From the NCBI GenBank assembly GCA_022508345.1, contig JAFLVK010000002.1, forward strand, positions 186,001 through 250,000: a stretch of 64,000 nucleotides of DNA. The letters are read 5' to 3'. Position numbers and translations under genes: made by a program. Each line of letters starts with the position of its first letter. The stretch's first letter is position 1. The notes under the pieces were generated by a model, which did no database searches, was not told the origin of the DNA, and saw only the letters and a program-made list of their open reading frames with translations. Source of the DNA: Clostridiales bacterium (GTDB lineage Bacteria; Bacillota; Clostridia; Christensenellales; CAG-314). This document shows, one piece after another, positions 27,216 through 34,811 of the stretch.

Positions 27216-27245
27216 TTGAATTATCCCCATAAAATATACTATTAT
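27216..27245 (+). promoter_or_regulatory. Promoter of the cysteine desulfurase gene
   Basis: TTGAAT (27216-27221) and TATTAT (27240-27245) are separated by 18 nt, 32 nt upstream of the start codon with ribosome-binding site GGAGAAG. Confidence 0.55.
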
Positions 27246-27277
27246 CTTATGATTAAAAAAGTGTATGGAGAAGCAGA

Positions 27278-28411
27278 ATGATTTATCTCGACAACGCCGC
27301 AACCACCAATTACAAGCCGCAGGAAGTAATTGATACTGTTACGGAATGTTTGACAAAGTATCCCTATAACCCCAACCGTAGCGGCAACAAGCTATCCTTG
27401 CAACTACAGCAAAAGCTGTACGACGCGCGGAGGAAGCTGCACCTGCTTTTGAGTAACGACAGCGAAATGCACGTTGCCTTTACAGGCGGTTGCACCGCTG
27501 CGCTGAATTTGGCAATTCTCGGCACGGCGTCCAAGGGGCACATAATAATTACCGCAACGGAACACAACTCGGTACTGCGCCCCGTTATGCAGCTCAAAAA
27601 GAAAGGCTACGTTGATGTGTCGTTGGTACAACCGGACGAAAACGGGCAAATTTCCGCGCAGGAAATTGAGCGGTTGATACGACCCGACACGTACCTTATT
27701 TGTGTGTCGCACGCAAGTAATGTTACCGGCACGGCACAAAAAGTTGCGGATATTGGTGCCCTGGCACGGCGCAAGGACATCAAGCTACTGGTGGACTGTG
27801 CGCAAAGCATAGGCTACTTCCCGTTGGATATGCTCAAATGCAACGTAGACATGGTAGCTATCGCCGCGCACAAGGGGTTGCACGCAATGCAAGGCGCAGG
27901 GGCGTTGATATTTTCCGAACGCGCCATTCCGCGCCCCATCAACTACGGCGGAACAGGCAGCGAAAGTCATTTGTACTACCAACCCAGCACCATTCCCGAC
28001 AGCCTTGAATCGGGCACCCTTCCCTGCCCTGCAATACTGGCAATGAACGCTGGTGTGGACTGGTGGCTGAAGAACTGGCAACCAAACCGCGACAATGTTG
28101 TGGAAATGCAGTCGACAATACTCAACGGGCTGAAAACAATCAAGAATGTCAAGGTCTACTCGCACGAAAACAAAAGCGGAATAGTTGCATTTAACATTGG
28201 CAACCGAGACAGCACGGAGGTGAGCGACATTCTGTCAGAGCGCTACGACATTGCAGTACGCGGTGGGCTTCAATGCGCACCATTGATGCACAAGTATCTG
28301 GGCACGCTGGAACAGGGTGTTGTGCGCGCGTCGGTATCGTGCATCACAACAAAACAGGAATGCTACTCACTGCTCAACGCCGTGGAGCTTATCGCCAAAA
28401 CCACAAACTGA
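27278..28411 (+). CDS. Cysteine desulfurase family protein (class V aminotransferase)
   Basis: A 377-residue PLP enzyme. It opens MIYLDNAATTNYKPQEV, has TEHNS for PLP contact, DCAQSIG, the Schiff-base Lys in AAHKGLHAMQGAG (about 204-216) and the catalytic Cys in RGGLQCAPLMHKYLGT (about 328-343). This is the subgroup typically linked to DUF3343 (as in the EF2568-type family), which mobilises sulfur or selenium from cysteine or selenocysteine. It does not look like the housekeeping IscS/NifS, and no iscU is adjacent. The acceptor of the sulfur is unknown. Confidence 0.9.
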   Translation: MIYLDNAATTNYKPQEVIDTVTECLTKYPYNPNRSGNKLSLQLQQKLYDARRKLHLLLSNDSEMHVAFTGGCTAALNLAILGTASKGHIIITATEHNSVLRPVMQLKKKGYVDVSLVQPDENGQISAQEIERLIRPDTYLICVSHASNVTGTAQKVADIGALARRKDIKLLVDCAQSIGYFPLDMLKCNVDMVAIAAHKGLHAMQGAGALIFSERAIPRPINYGGTGSESHLYYQPSTIPDSLESGTLPCPAILAMNAGVDWWLKNWQPNRDNVVEMQSTILNGLKTIKNVKVYSHENKSGIVAFNIGNRDSTEVSDILSERYDIAVRGGLQCAPLMHKYLGTLEQGVVRASVSCITTKQECYSLLNAVELIAKTTN

Positions 28412-28432
28412 CAAAAGCACATTTGCAAAATA

Positions 28433-28464
28433 AAAAGCACTCTCTCAATTGAAAGAGTGCTTTT
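28433..28464. terminator. Bidirectional Rho-independent terminator
   Basis: An 11-bp perfect stem, AAAAGCACTCT with AGAGTGCTTTT, 10-nt loop. It serves the convergent cysteine desulfurase (+) and L15-domain gene (-). Confidence 0.85.
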
Positions 28465-28510
28465 GTTTACATTTTAAATATGTAGCCGTTTTGTTTTAGG
28501 CAACGGTAAA

Positions 28511-29587
28511 TTACTTCCTCAATGTACGAACAACCGTTCCGCCCACAAGTTCAATTTTCTGTACTGCTTCTTCCGAGAAGTCGTCTGCTTCCACTGTCAA
28601 GGGCATTTGAAGTACACCACGGGCAAGTACCTTGATGTATGTAACTCTTTGGTCGAAGCACGGAACGCGATTTTTAATTCTGGCAAGGGTTACCTTTTCG
28701 CCTGCATTGAAGTGGCGCGACAGTGTGTCAAGGTTGATAATGCCCGTTCTGGTTTTATCAACGTAACGGGGAGAGTCGTCCTCAACTTCTTCAACCACCT
28801 TTACTACAACAGGCTTTGCAGGTTTTACAACAGGCTTCACAACAGGTTTTTCTTCTACCTTTTCTTCCACCTTTTCAACAGGTTCTTCTACTTTTTCCTC
28901 AACGGGTTCCTCTACGGGTTCTTCAACAGGCTCTTCTGCCGGTTCCTCTACAGGTTCTTCGATAACCTCTTCGGGTTCCTCTGCCATCAAAGCTTGAATT
29001 TCCTCTTCCGTAATTTCCTTTATGGGTTCCTCTTTACCTTTTGCACCAATCCTGCTGTACACAAGCTTGATGAGCTCGCGAGCAATCAGGTTTTCTGTGG
29101 TGTCGTACGGATATTCGTCGCTGAACTTAACAGGCTTTTTGTCCTGCTTTACTGCTTGTTGAGCGCTCATTACCGTAGCAATGAGATCCTTCGCGTAAAG
29201 GGAACGACGGTCGTTTTTGATAGCGTAAGCGCATGGCGTTTCAGCGTTAGCCTTTACGTTGCTCACGTCGTCCACCTTGTATTTGGTGTCAACGTAGTCG
29301 TTTGCGTTAAGGGGCAAATAAATACTAATGTGCTTACCGCGAATTTTAAGCAATGCAACAAGGACTTTACCTATACGGAAGCTTTCATGCTTCCATGATA
29401 TACGCGACTTCACTCCCTTGTAGGAAAGAAGTTCGTTTTTAAGGCTGTCGTAGTATGCTCTCAGTTCGCTTTCACCTTGAATAACACGTGCCGTAAAGCT
29501 CTTGTCGTAACGGATAAGCAGCTTGCCCTTTCTAACGGAATCGGGAGCAGCTTCGTGTTGTTCTTCCTTGATAATTTCTTTTGCCAT
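28511..29587 (-). CDS. Protein with ribosomal-L15-like C-terminal domain and Glu/Pro/Val-rich linker
   Basis: A 358-residue protein in three parts. Residues about 15-190 form a conserved-looking domain of unknown function (RKGKLLIRYDKSFTARV, RISWKHESFRIGK). Residues about 205-275 are low-complexity EEPVEEP and EKVEE repeats turning into KPVVKP repeats. Residues about 285-358 resemble the C-terminal half of ribosomal protein uL15 (INLDTLSRHFNAGEKVT, YIKVLARGVLQMPLTVEADD, VGGTVVR). It is not a normal rplO: too long and not in a ribosomal operon. The start at 29587 is chosen because AGGAG lies 9 nt before it. Role unknown. Confidence 0.8.
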   Translation of the reverse strand: MAKEIIKEEQHEAAPDSVRKGKLLIRYDKSFTARVIQGESELRAYYDSLKNELLSYKGVKSRISWKHESFRIGKVLVALLKIRGKHISIYLPLNANDYVDTKYKVDDVSNVKANAETPCAYAIKNDRRSLYAKDLIATVMSAQQAVKQDKKPVKFSDEYPYDTTENLIARELIKLVYSRIGAKGKEEPIKEITEEEIQALMAEEPEEVIEEPVEEPAEEPVEEPVEEPVEEKVEEPVEKVEEKVEEKPVVKPVVKPAKPVVVKVVEEVEDDSPRYVDKTRTGIINLDTLSRHFNAGEKVTLARIKNRVPCFDQRVTYIKVLARGVLQMPLTVEADDFSEEAVQKIELVGGTVVRTLRK

Positions 29588-29622
29588 AGTATTCATCTCC
29601 TGTTTCAATGGATAATATCAAA

Positions 29623-29651
29623 ATTATATATCTTTTTTACAGAAAAAACAA
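29623..29651 (-). promoter_or_regulatory. Promoter of the L15-domain gene
   Basis: On the minus strand TTGTTT (29651-29646) and TATAAT (29628-29623) are 17 nt apart, 36 nt before the start codon. It lies back to back with the rlmI promoter. Confidence 0.6.
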
Positions 29652-29672
29652 TGGTTTTGCGAAAAATTGTAG

Positions 29673-29678
29673 TATAAT
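29673..29678 (+). promoter_or_regulatory. -10 box of the rlmI-type gene, 6 nt from its ATG
   Basis: TATAAT is followed by TTCAAT and the ATG, and no Shine-Dalgarno is present. No good -35 lies 16-18 nt upstream. Transcription should start on or next to the initiation codon, so the mRNA looks leaderless. Confidence 0.5.
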
Positions 29679-29684
29679 TTCAAT

Positions 29685-30851
29685 ATGGCTTACGAAATTT
29701 ATTTAAAAAAAGGTGAAGAACGCCGAATAATTTACGGACACAGCTGGGTGTACGCCAACGAAGTAGCACGGATTGTCGGCAAGGATAAAAACGGCGCATT
29801 AGCCACCGTCTACGACTGTAACGGCGGCTACATTGGCAAGGGTTTTATCAATCACGCATCGAAAATACTTGTACGGATATTTATCCGCGACGAGCGTGAA
29901 GACGTAGAAAACATCATCGCCGAGCGTATCCACACCGCTAACGCCATGCGCCGCGAATTGGGCTACGACAACTGTTATCGCGCTGTTTACGCCGAGGCGG
30001 ACAATCTGCCCGCACTGATTGTGGACAAATACGGCGACTATCTAAGCGTACAGATACTGTCACTTGGCATGCACCTACGCAAAAAGGAAATTGTTGCTTC
30101 TCTTGTAAAGGAATTTGCTCCCAAAGGAATATACGAGCGTTCGGACGTTGCCGTTCGCAAAAAGGAAGGACTGCCCGAAGTCACAGGTGTGCTGTACGGT
30201 GAAGTTCCCGATTGGATACCGATTGAGGAAAACGGTTTGCACATGGCAGTCAATGTGCGCGAGGGGCAAAAGACGGGATACTTCCTTGATCAAAAGGAAA
30301 ACCGATTTGTAATTCGACGTTACGCGCGCGGTGAGGTGCTGGATTGCTTTTGTAACAGTGGCGGCTTTTCGCTTAACGCCGCAACAAAGGCTGACAGCGT
30401 AATTGCCGTGGACGCGTCGGAGCTGGCGCTCAGTAACGTCACAAGAAATGCCGAGCTCAACGGCTTTACCAACATTCAAACGGTATGCGCGGACGTATTT
30501 GAACTGCTCCGCGACTACCGCAAGCAAGGCAAGCAGTTCGACTGTGTAATACTTGATCCGCCTGCATTCACCAAGACGGCAAGCCAAGCACAGGACGCAC
30601 TGAAGGGTTACCTTGACATCAATACGCTTGGACTGAAGCTTGTAAAGAACGGCGGTTACCTTGTTACGTGCTCCTGTTCGCACTTTGTTACGCAGCCCAT
30701 GTTTGAAAAGATGCTTGCGGATGCTTCACGCCGTTCGGGCAGGCGCGTTCAATGTGTGGAGGTACGTTCGCAATCACCCGACCACCCCACACTGCCCTCC
30801 GCCGACGAAACGCACTACCTCAAGTGCTTCGTGCTAAAGGTTACAGCTTGA
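29685..30851 (+). CDS. rlmI: RlmI-type 23S rRNA (cytosine-C5) methyltransferase
   Basis: A 388-residue class I SAM-dependent methyltransferase. A PUA domain opens the protein (MAYEIYLKKGEERRIIYGHSW). An EEHD-like middle region precedes the Rossmann core with motif I VLDCFCNSGGFSL (about 219-231), DASELAL, motif IV ILDPPAFTK (about 290-298) and the Cys-containing CSCSHF (about 327-332). The family methylates C1962 of 23S rRNA in E. coli; the position here is inferred. The gene is convergent with the 30841-31212 gene, overlapping it by 11 nt. Confidence 0.92.
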   Translation: MAYEIYLKKGEERRIIYGHSWVYANEVARIVGKDKNGALATVYDCNGGYIGKGFINHASKILVRIFIRDEREDVENIIAERIHTANAMRRELGYDNCYRAVYAEADNLPALIVDKYGDYLSVQILSLGMHLRKKEIVASLVKEFAPKGIYERSDVAVRKKEGLPEVTGVLYGEVPDWIPIEENGLHMAVNVREGQKTGYFLDQKENRFVIRRYARGEVLDCFCNSGGFSLNAATKADSVIAVDASELALSNVTRNAELNGFTNIQTVCADVFELLRDYRKQGKQFDCVILDPPAFTKTASQAQDALKGYLDINTLGLKLVKNGGYLVTCSCSHFVTQPMFEKMLADASRRSGRRVQCVEVRSQSPDHPTLPSADETHYLKCFVLKVTA

Positions 30852-31212
30852 GCAACTGTTCAAGCAGTCCCTCAAGACGGGAGCGTTGTTCGGCATTAAG
30901 TAACGGGGATACGCGCTTGGCAAAGGTTATCAGCTGTTCGTTACTAAGCTGACCGCGTGCCTTTTGCTCTATCACGTTGTTAACGATGTCCTTGACAAGC
31001 TGCCCTTCGCCTTCGCGTTCGTATTTGGCAGCAAGGCGTTTCATTTCTTCAACACGCTTTTCGTATTCTTCCTGTTGCGTGGTTTTTGTTGTATTGCCCT
31101 GTTGTGCGGACTGTGTATCGTTGTGCGATTGAGCATTTTGCGTGGGCTGTTTTTCGGAATATCCCTGCCGTTGATTTACAAAAATATTGCGCGGATCCTG
31201 TTCGTATGACAT
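30841..31212 (-). CDS. Small acidic/Gln-rich hypothetical protein
   Basis: A 123-residue protein I do not recognise. The N-terminal half is polar and Gln/Asn/Thr-rich (QSHNDTQSAQQGNTTKTTQQ); the C-terminal half is a likely helical hairpin (EEYEKRVEEMKRLAAKYERE, then QLITFAKRVSPLLNAEQRSRLEGLL). The start at 31212 has AAAGGAG 9 nt upstream; a frame 51 codons longer has no such site. It is divergent from the unknown gene at 31299 and its tail overlaps the rlmI 3' end. No membrane segment or Cys. Confidence 0.7.
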   Translation of the reverse strand: MSYEQDPRNIFVNQRQGYSEKQPTQNAQSHNDTQSAQQGNTTKTTQQEEYEKRVEEMKRLAAKYEREGEGQLVKDIVNNVIEQKARGQLSNEQLITFAKRVSPLLNAEQRSRLEGLLEQLLKL

Positions 31213-31298
31213 ATTTTTTTGCTCCTTTGAAAAATGATTGTTACTATAAATTATATGTCGGCATATAATGTAATGATTACTAAAAAAGGGGACGGCGT

Positions 31299-31760
31299 GT
31301 GAATTTATCAACGATAGCATTGATATTGCTTGCATGGCAGTTGCTTGGCAATTCGTCAAATACACATCAAAGTGCGCCGCCCCCGCGAATAGGGCTTGCG
31401 GACTTCCTCAACGACGACACCAAGAATATGCTTAATTGCGTAAACAAGCTATCGTCAACACAATGCTCGCAGGAGGACAAGACAGGCGCGATATTACAGA
31501 TGATGTCCAATCCCGCCATTATGAACCTGGCAAGCAGCTTGTTCGGTGGCAATATGCCCAACGCCGAAAACACGGCAGAAGCTGACACATCAATACATAC
31601 GGACTCTCCCGCAGCGGATGAACACGTCAATTCCGAGGGCTATCGCTTCGAAACGCCCAGCACAGCTTCACAGGAATTTTTCCGTCCGATAGACAACATT
31701 GCAGATACGGAAATCAAGCACAAGCTGTACTGGTTTTACGACAATTGGTACGTTAAATAA
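31299..31760 (+). CDS. Small hypothetical protein with N-terminal hydrophobic segment
   Basis: A 153-residue protein starting with GTG after AAGGGGA. Residues 3-17 are hydrophobic (LSTIALILLAWQLLG), a likely membrane anchor. A region MLNCVNKLSSTQCSQEDKTGAILQMMSNPAIM follows in two parts (about 45-75), then a disordered Ala/Thr/Ser stretch, and a C-terminal aromatic tail (HKLYWFYDNWYVK). I do not recognise the family. The mid-region and divergent partner at 30841-31212, both with short helical segments, suggest a linked pair. Terminator at 31771. Confidence 0.65.
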   Translation: MNLSTIALILLAWQLLGNSSNTHQSAPPPRIGLADFLNDDTKNMLNCVNKLSSTQCSQEDKTGAILQMMSNPAIMNLASSLFGGNMPNAENTAEADTSIHTDSPAADEHVNSEGYRFETPSTASQEFFRPIDNIADTEIKHKLYWFYDNWYVK

Positions 31761-31770
31761 TTACAAAAAA

Positions 31771-31791
31771 AAGGACGCTTCATGCGTCCTT
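31771..31791. terminator. Bidirectional Rho-independent terminator
   Basis: AAGGACGC and GCGTCCTT form an 8-bp stem with loop TTCAT. The minus strand then has eight T residues (for the S41 protease gene), the plus strand TATTTTAG (for 31299-31760). Confidence 0.85.
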
Positions 31792-31794
31792 ATT

Positions 31795-33438
31795 TTAGTT
31801 CCAGTAATTTATTGCTGCATTCCAAAGCTGTGCGTAGCTACTCAAATTGTTGTAGCTGCTAGAGGGAACGTAACCCACGCCGTGAATGTTTGTTCCAAGC
31901 GGCGAGTAGTAGCTTGCGCAGGTGTAATACACTGCCCATGGGTAATCGATTACCTCTTTGTTCAATGTAGTAACCTTGCCTGTAAAGGGCAGCTCTTGCC
32001 AAGTTTGCGCTATACCCTTGCCGTAGGTGGTAGTACCCATTTGCACAGCTGTGCCGTAGTCGCGCAGTGTGCCCGTAAGCAGCTCACTTGCACTTGCACT
32101 GTTGCCGTCCGTCCACACTACTATGTCGCATTTGTCCTCTATGGGATCAAAGTAACTGTAATAGCTGGACGCCTGGTAATAGTTTTGACGTATTGTTGCA
32201 GGCTTGGGAATTTCAAGATAGGTAATAAGTAGCTCGCTGTTGCTGTTTGTTAACTTGCTGCGTTGCTCTGCTGTCAGCTTAGCATCTGTAACAAGCATGC
32301 CGGCAATTTCCGTAACGTAGCTGACATTGCCACCGGGGTTGCCCTTGAGGTCCAGCACAAGGTGCTTCAAGCCGAGACTTTTGAACAGTTCCATTACCGT
32401 CTTGAACTCCTGACTGGCTGAAACGGTGGTCGTTTTGCCTGTCGGGCTGTATTCCACGTAGTCCATAAATTGATCTATCCTGACGTAGCCCGTTTTGTCA
32501 AGTTCGAGCAGCTTGTCAATGCTGCGCTCCTGATAGGTTGTGTATTCGCCGTCGGTAATCACATAGTTACCTTCGCCGTCCTTATTGGACGGTACGGAAA
32601 TATTGCGGTGCTCGTCGTCGAAATAAAACTCGATAAACGTGTAATTGTACTGTGGATTTACAGGGGTTATCACACTGCGCTCAAGCTCAATTTCCTCTAT
32701 GCTGTAGTGAGCGTCGTTGCCGTCACCGACAATGCGTAAAACGTGAAATGTTGCCTTTTTGACCTGGCTCAACACCGTTTGAATTGTTGTGCTTGCCCAC
32801 TCTCCAAGGTTCAATTGTTCAAATTCCACTTTTACGCCGTCGCTACCCTCAATAAAGGGCAAACCGTCATAACCCACAATGTCGGACAATCTCAGTATTA
32901 TATCCCCGGGGAAAAACTTGCCGTAGGCGCTACTGTTGGCAGTAACGGAGGATACGTACAGCCCTATGCCCTCGTTTATCGACATGGACAAGCCAAACAC
33001 TTCGTCGTTGGATACCGCACTGCTTGTGGGGTAGTTGAAGTTGTAATATGTTTGCGGCGACATCAGTTGAGAAAAACGGTCGCCGGCATATTGCATTAGC
33101 GCAGTACCGGACAGCTCGATTGCCCTTGTCCACTGCTCTTCGGGTATATCCTTGTAGTAATTGTTTTGAAGATAGTCAATTACCGTGTTGAGGATTTCGC
33201 CGCCTTCTTCTGCAGCTGACGTGCCTCGTATTCCCTGAAATACGTAACCCAGCACCCAACCGAAAGCAATGCAAAGCACCAGCGCAATGCACAACAGCGT
33301 AATGTACAGCGGTTTGGATCTTTTTGCACTTTCCTCTACGGGAGCAGGACGACTGTACCAGCTGTCCAAGTCATGCTTTTGTTGCTCCTCTTGTTGAGTC
33401 TTTTTTTCGTATTCCTCATCGAAAAAATCTTTTGCCAT
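31795..33438 (-). CDS. S41-family (CtpA/tail-specific) serine protease, membrane-anchored
   Basis: A 547-residue protein. An acidic cytoplasmic start (about 40 residues) is followed by one membrane span (about 44-66). A PDZ-like region lies around 150-205 and the S41 core follows: GYVRIDQFMDYVEYS, DLKGNPGGNVSYV, and WTDGNSASASELLTGTLRDYG with the catalytic Ser, then TYGKGIAQ with the Lys. It is longer than CtpA by an insertion of about 100 residues between PDZ and catalytic core. It probably trims or degrades cell-surface proteins. It lies 3 nt after the degenerate ABC ATPase gene. Confidence 0.88.
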   Translation of the reverse strand: MAKDFFDEEYEKKTQQEEQQKHDLDSWYSRPAPVEESAKRSKPLYITLLCIALVLCIAFGWVLGYVFQGIRGTSAAEEGGEILNTVIDYLQNNYYKDIPEEQWTRAIELSGTALMQYAGDRFSQLMSPQTYYNFNYPTSSAVSNDEVFGLSMSINEGIGLYVSSVTANSSAYGKFFPGDIILRLSDIVGYDGLPFIEGSDGVKVEFEQLNLGEWASTTIQTVLSQVKKATFHVLRIVGDGNDAHYSIEEIELERSVITPVNPQYNYTFIEFYFDDEHRNISVPSNKDGEGNYVITDGEYTTYQERSIDKLLELDKTGYVRIDQFMDYVEYSPTGKTTTVSASQEFKTVMELFKSLGLKHLVLDLKGNPGGNVSYVTEIAGMLVTDAKLTAEQRSKLTNSNSELLITYLEIPKPATIRQNYYQASSYYSYFDPIEDKCDIVVWTDGNSASASELLTGTLRDYGTAVQMGTTTYGKGIAQTWQELPFTGKVTTLNKEVIDYPWAVYYTCASYYSPLGTNIHGVGYVPSSSYNNLSSYAQLWNAAINYWN

Positions 33439-33441
33439 TTA

Positions 33442-34128
33442 TTACTCCTTTCTTGCGTTTTGCTCGTGCGACAGCCAGTACAGCTCGCTTACCGCCTGCT
33501 TGGCTTGTTCGGCATTCCCTTCAAATACGGCAACTCCGCCGTCCAGTACCACCGTGTGCCCCGTAGCAATGCGTGCGTCGGAAGTGAACATCACGCACCT
33601 GTCGAAATGCTGCAAAATGCTGTTTACAAATTGGAAATCATCTGTACCACCGTCGAAAAAGTCGTCCAGCAGTACGGTTTTGCGTTTAACCGTCAGTCCG
33701 CGTGCAAGGGCAAGCATTCGTCTTTGCTCTGCATTTAGTGTGCGCACCTTTACGTCCAGCTTCATGCCGAACTGTTCCGCAATTTCACGTACACGCTCCT
33801 TTCGCTGTGAATGAGCCACCTTGCGAATTTTCAGCGGATACTCCATGTTGTATTGTACGCTTCTACGCTCAAAAAAAGCGGGATTTCTCGGTAAATAAAG
33901 TATGTCCAAGTTGGCGTTTGTGATACTTGAAATTTCCTGTCCGTCCACTAAAATTTGTCCGCTTGTGGGTACAACATCTTTCAGTAGCAGCCTGCATATG
34001 GAGCTTTTGCCACTTTGCACGTCCGCAACAACGGTATTTACGCCGTCAAGCAAAGTAAAGCTTGCACCCTTTAGCAGGTCATATTCGTCGTAATGATATC
34101 TCAGCGTTACGTTGTCAAATACTATCAT
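33442..34128 (-). CDS. Degenerate ABC-type ATPase domain protein
   Basis: A 228-residue protein with the layout of an ABC nucleotide-binding domain but altered motifs. Walker A reads ADVQSGKSS (35-43; first Gly is Ala), the signature LSGGQ is LNAEQ (131-135), and Walker B ends Asp-Asp (LLDDFF, 153-158) where the catalytic Glu is expected. The strands MIVFDNVTLRYHYDEYDLLKG and RMLALARGL are otherwise typical. ATP binding may survive while hydrolysis is weak. The start at 34128 overlaps the YfbR-like gene's stop (ATGA). No permease adjoins it. Confidence 0.75.
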   Translation of the reverse strand: MIVFDNVTLRYHYDEYDLLKGASFTLLDGVNTVVADVQSGKSSICRLLLKDVVPTSGQILVDGQEISSITNANLDILYLPRNPAFFERRSVQYNMEYPLKIRKVAHSQRKERVREIAEQFGMKLDVKVRTLNAEQRRMLALARGLTVKRKTVLLDDFFDGGTDDFQFVNSILQHFDRCVMFTSDARIATGHTVVLDGGVAVFEGNAEQAKQAVSELYWLSHEQNARKE

Positions 34129-34700
34129 TCTTCCAGCTCGTCTAACGTCAGCTTGTACGCATCGATGAAATGCTCTACAAAGTAGTCCACTTCGGGACTG
34201 TTGTAAGCGCGAATTTCCTCCATTATCGTCTTTTCCGCCTTGGAGAATTCGGAGTTGCTCATCTTTACCTCGTCCAGGCACTTGATGTAAGCGCATATTT
34301 TGTCCGCGTACTTTACAAACCTGTGCTCTACACTGTCGTTGTCGTCGATTATCTTAGCGTACTCGGCTGCAAGCTCTCTTGGAAGATGTGTAAGTAACCG
34401 CTCATTGGAGTATTTCTCAAGCTTTTTGTAAGCGTCGCGAATTTCGGGATTGAAATACTTGATGGGCGTTGGCAAGTCTCCTGTCAACACCTCGCTGGTC
34501 TCGTGGAAAAGTGCCTTGACAGCAATGCTGTTGGCATCAAGCTTGCCGCCGAAATACACATTTGAAATGGTTGCCAATGCGTGGGCAACAACTGCCACCT
34601 GCTGGCTGTGCTCCATGATATTTTCCGTCATGTTCGAGTGCATAAGTCCCCAACGGTTGATGTACTTCATTCGGTTGAGATAAGCAAAAAACTTGTACAT
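34125..34700 (-). CDS. yfbR: YfbR-like HD-domain 5'-deoxynucleotidase
   Basis: A 191-residue protein closely following YfbR, which dephosphorylates dNMPs. First metal His is in MEHSQQVAVVAHALA; the HD motif is HE here (ALFHETSEVLTGDLPTPIKY, about 64-83) and the last Asp is in VKYADKICAYIKCLDE. The end, YFVEHFIDAYKLTLDELEE, matches the family. The Asp-to-Glu change in the HD pair may alter metal preference. Ribosome-binding site AAAGGAG. It heads the yfbR-ABC-S41 operon. Confidence 0.88.
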   Translation of the reverse strand: MYKFFAYLNRMKYINRWGLMHSNMTENIMEHSQQVAVVAHALATISNVYFGGKLDANSIAVKALFHETSEVLTGDLPTPIKYFNPEIRDAYKKLEKYSNERLLTHLPRELAAEYAKIIDDNDSVEHRFVKYADKICAYIKCLDEVKMSNSEFSKAEKTIMEEIRAYNSPEVDYFVEHFIDAYKLTLDELEE

Positions 34701-34757
34701 ATTATACTCCTTTCGCCGCGTTCATTACATTTTACCACAAATTTCGCAAAAAGAAAA

Positions 34758-34781
34758 GTAGCCACCGTAAATAATGGCTAC
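34758..34781 (-). terminator. Rho-independent terminator of the rnf operon
   Basis: GTAGCCA and TGGCTAC pair around a 10-nt loop, followed on the minus strand by TTTTCTTTTT. It is about 30 nt after the rnfB stop. Confidence 0.8.
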
Positions 34782-34811
34782 AATTCTTTTTACAATTAAG
34801 TTCCAGCGCGA

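Noticed and set aside
28840..29020. Tandem DNA repeats in the E/P/V region as a CRISPR-like or satellite array
   Set aside because: The repetition follows from codons for EEPVEEP in frame; there are no constant repeats with unique spacers.
28607..29398. 263-codon open frame antisense to the L15-domain gene, rich in Phe, Asn and Arg
   Set aside because: It is the mirror of the Glu/Pro/Val repeats; no ribosome-binding site or protein-like character.
34128..34296. Upstream extension of the degenerate ABC ATPase
   Set aside because: These codons lie inside the yfbR-like coding region in another frame; the ATG at 34128, overlapping the yfbR stop, is the natural coupled start.
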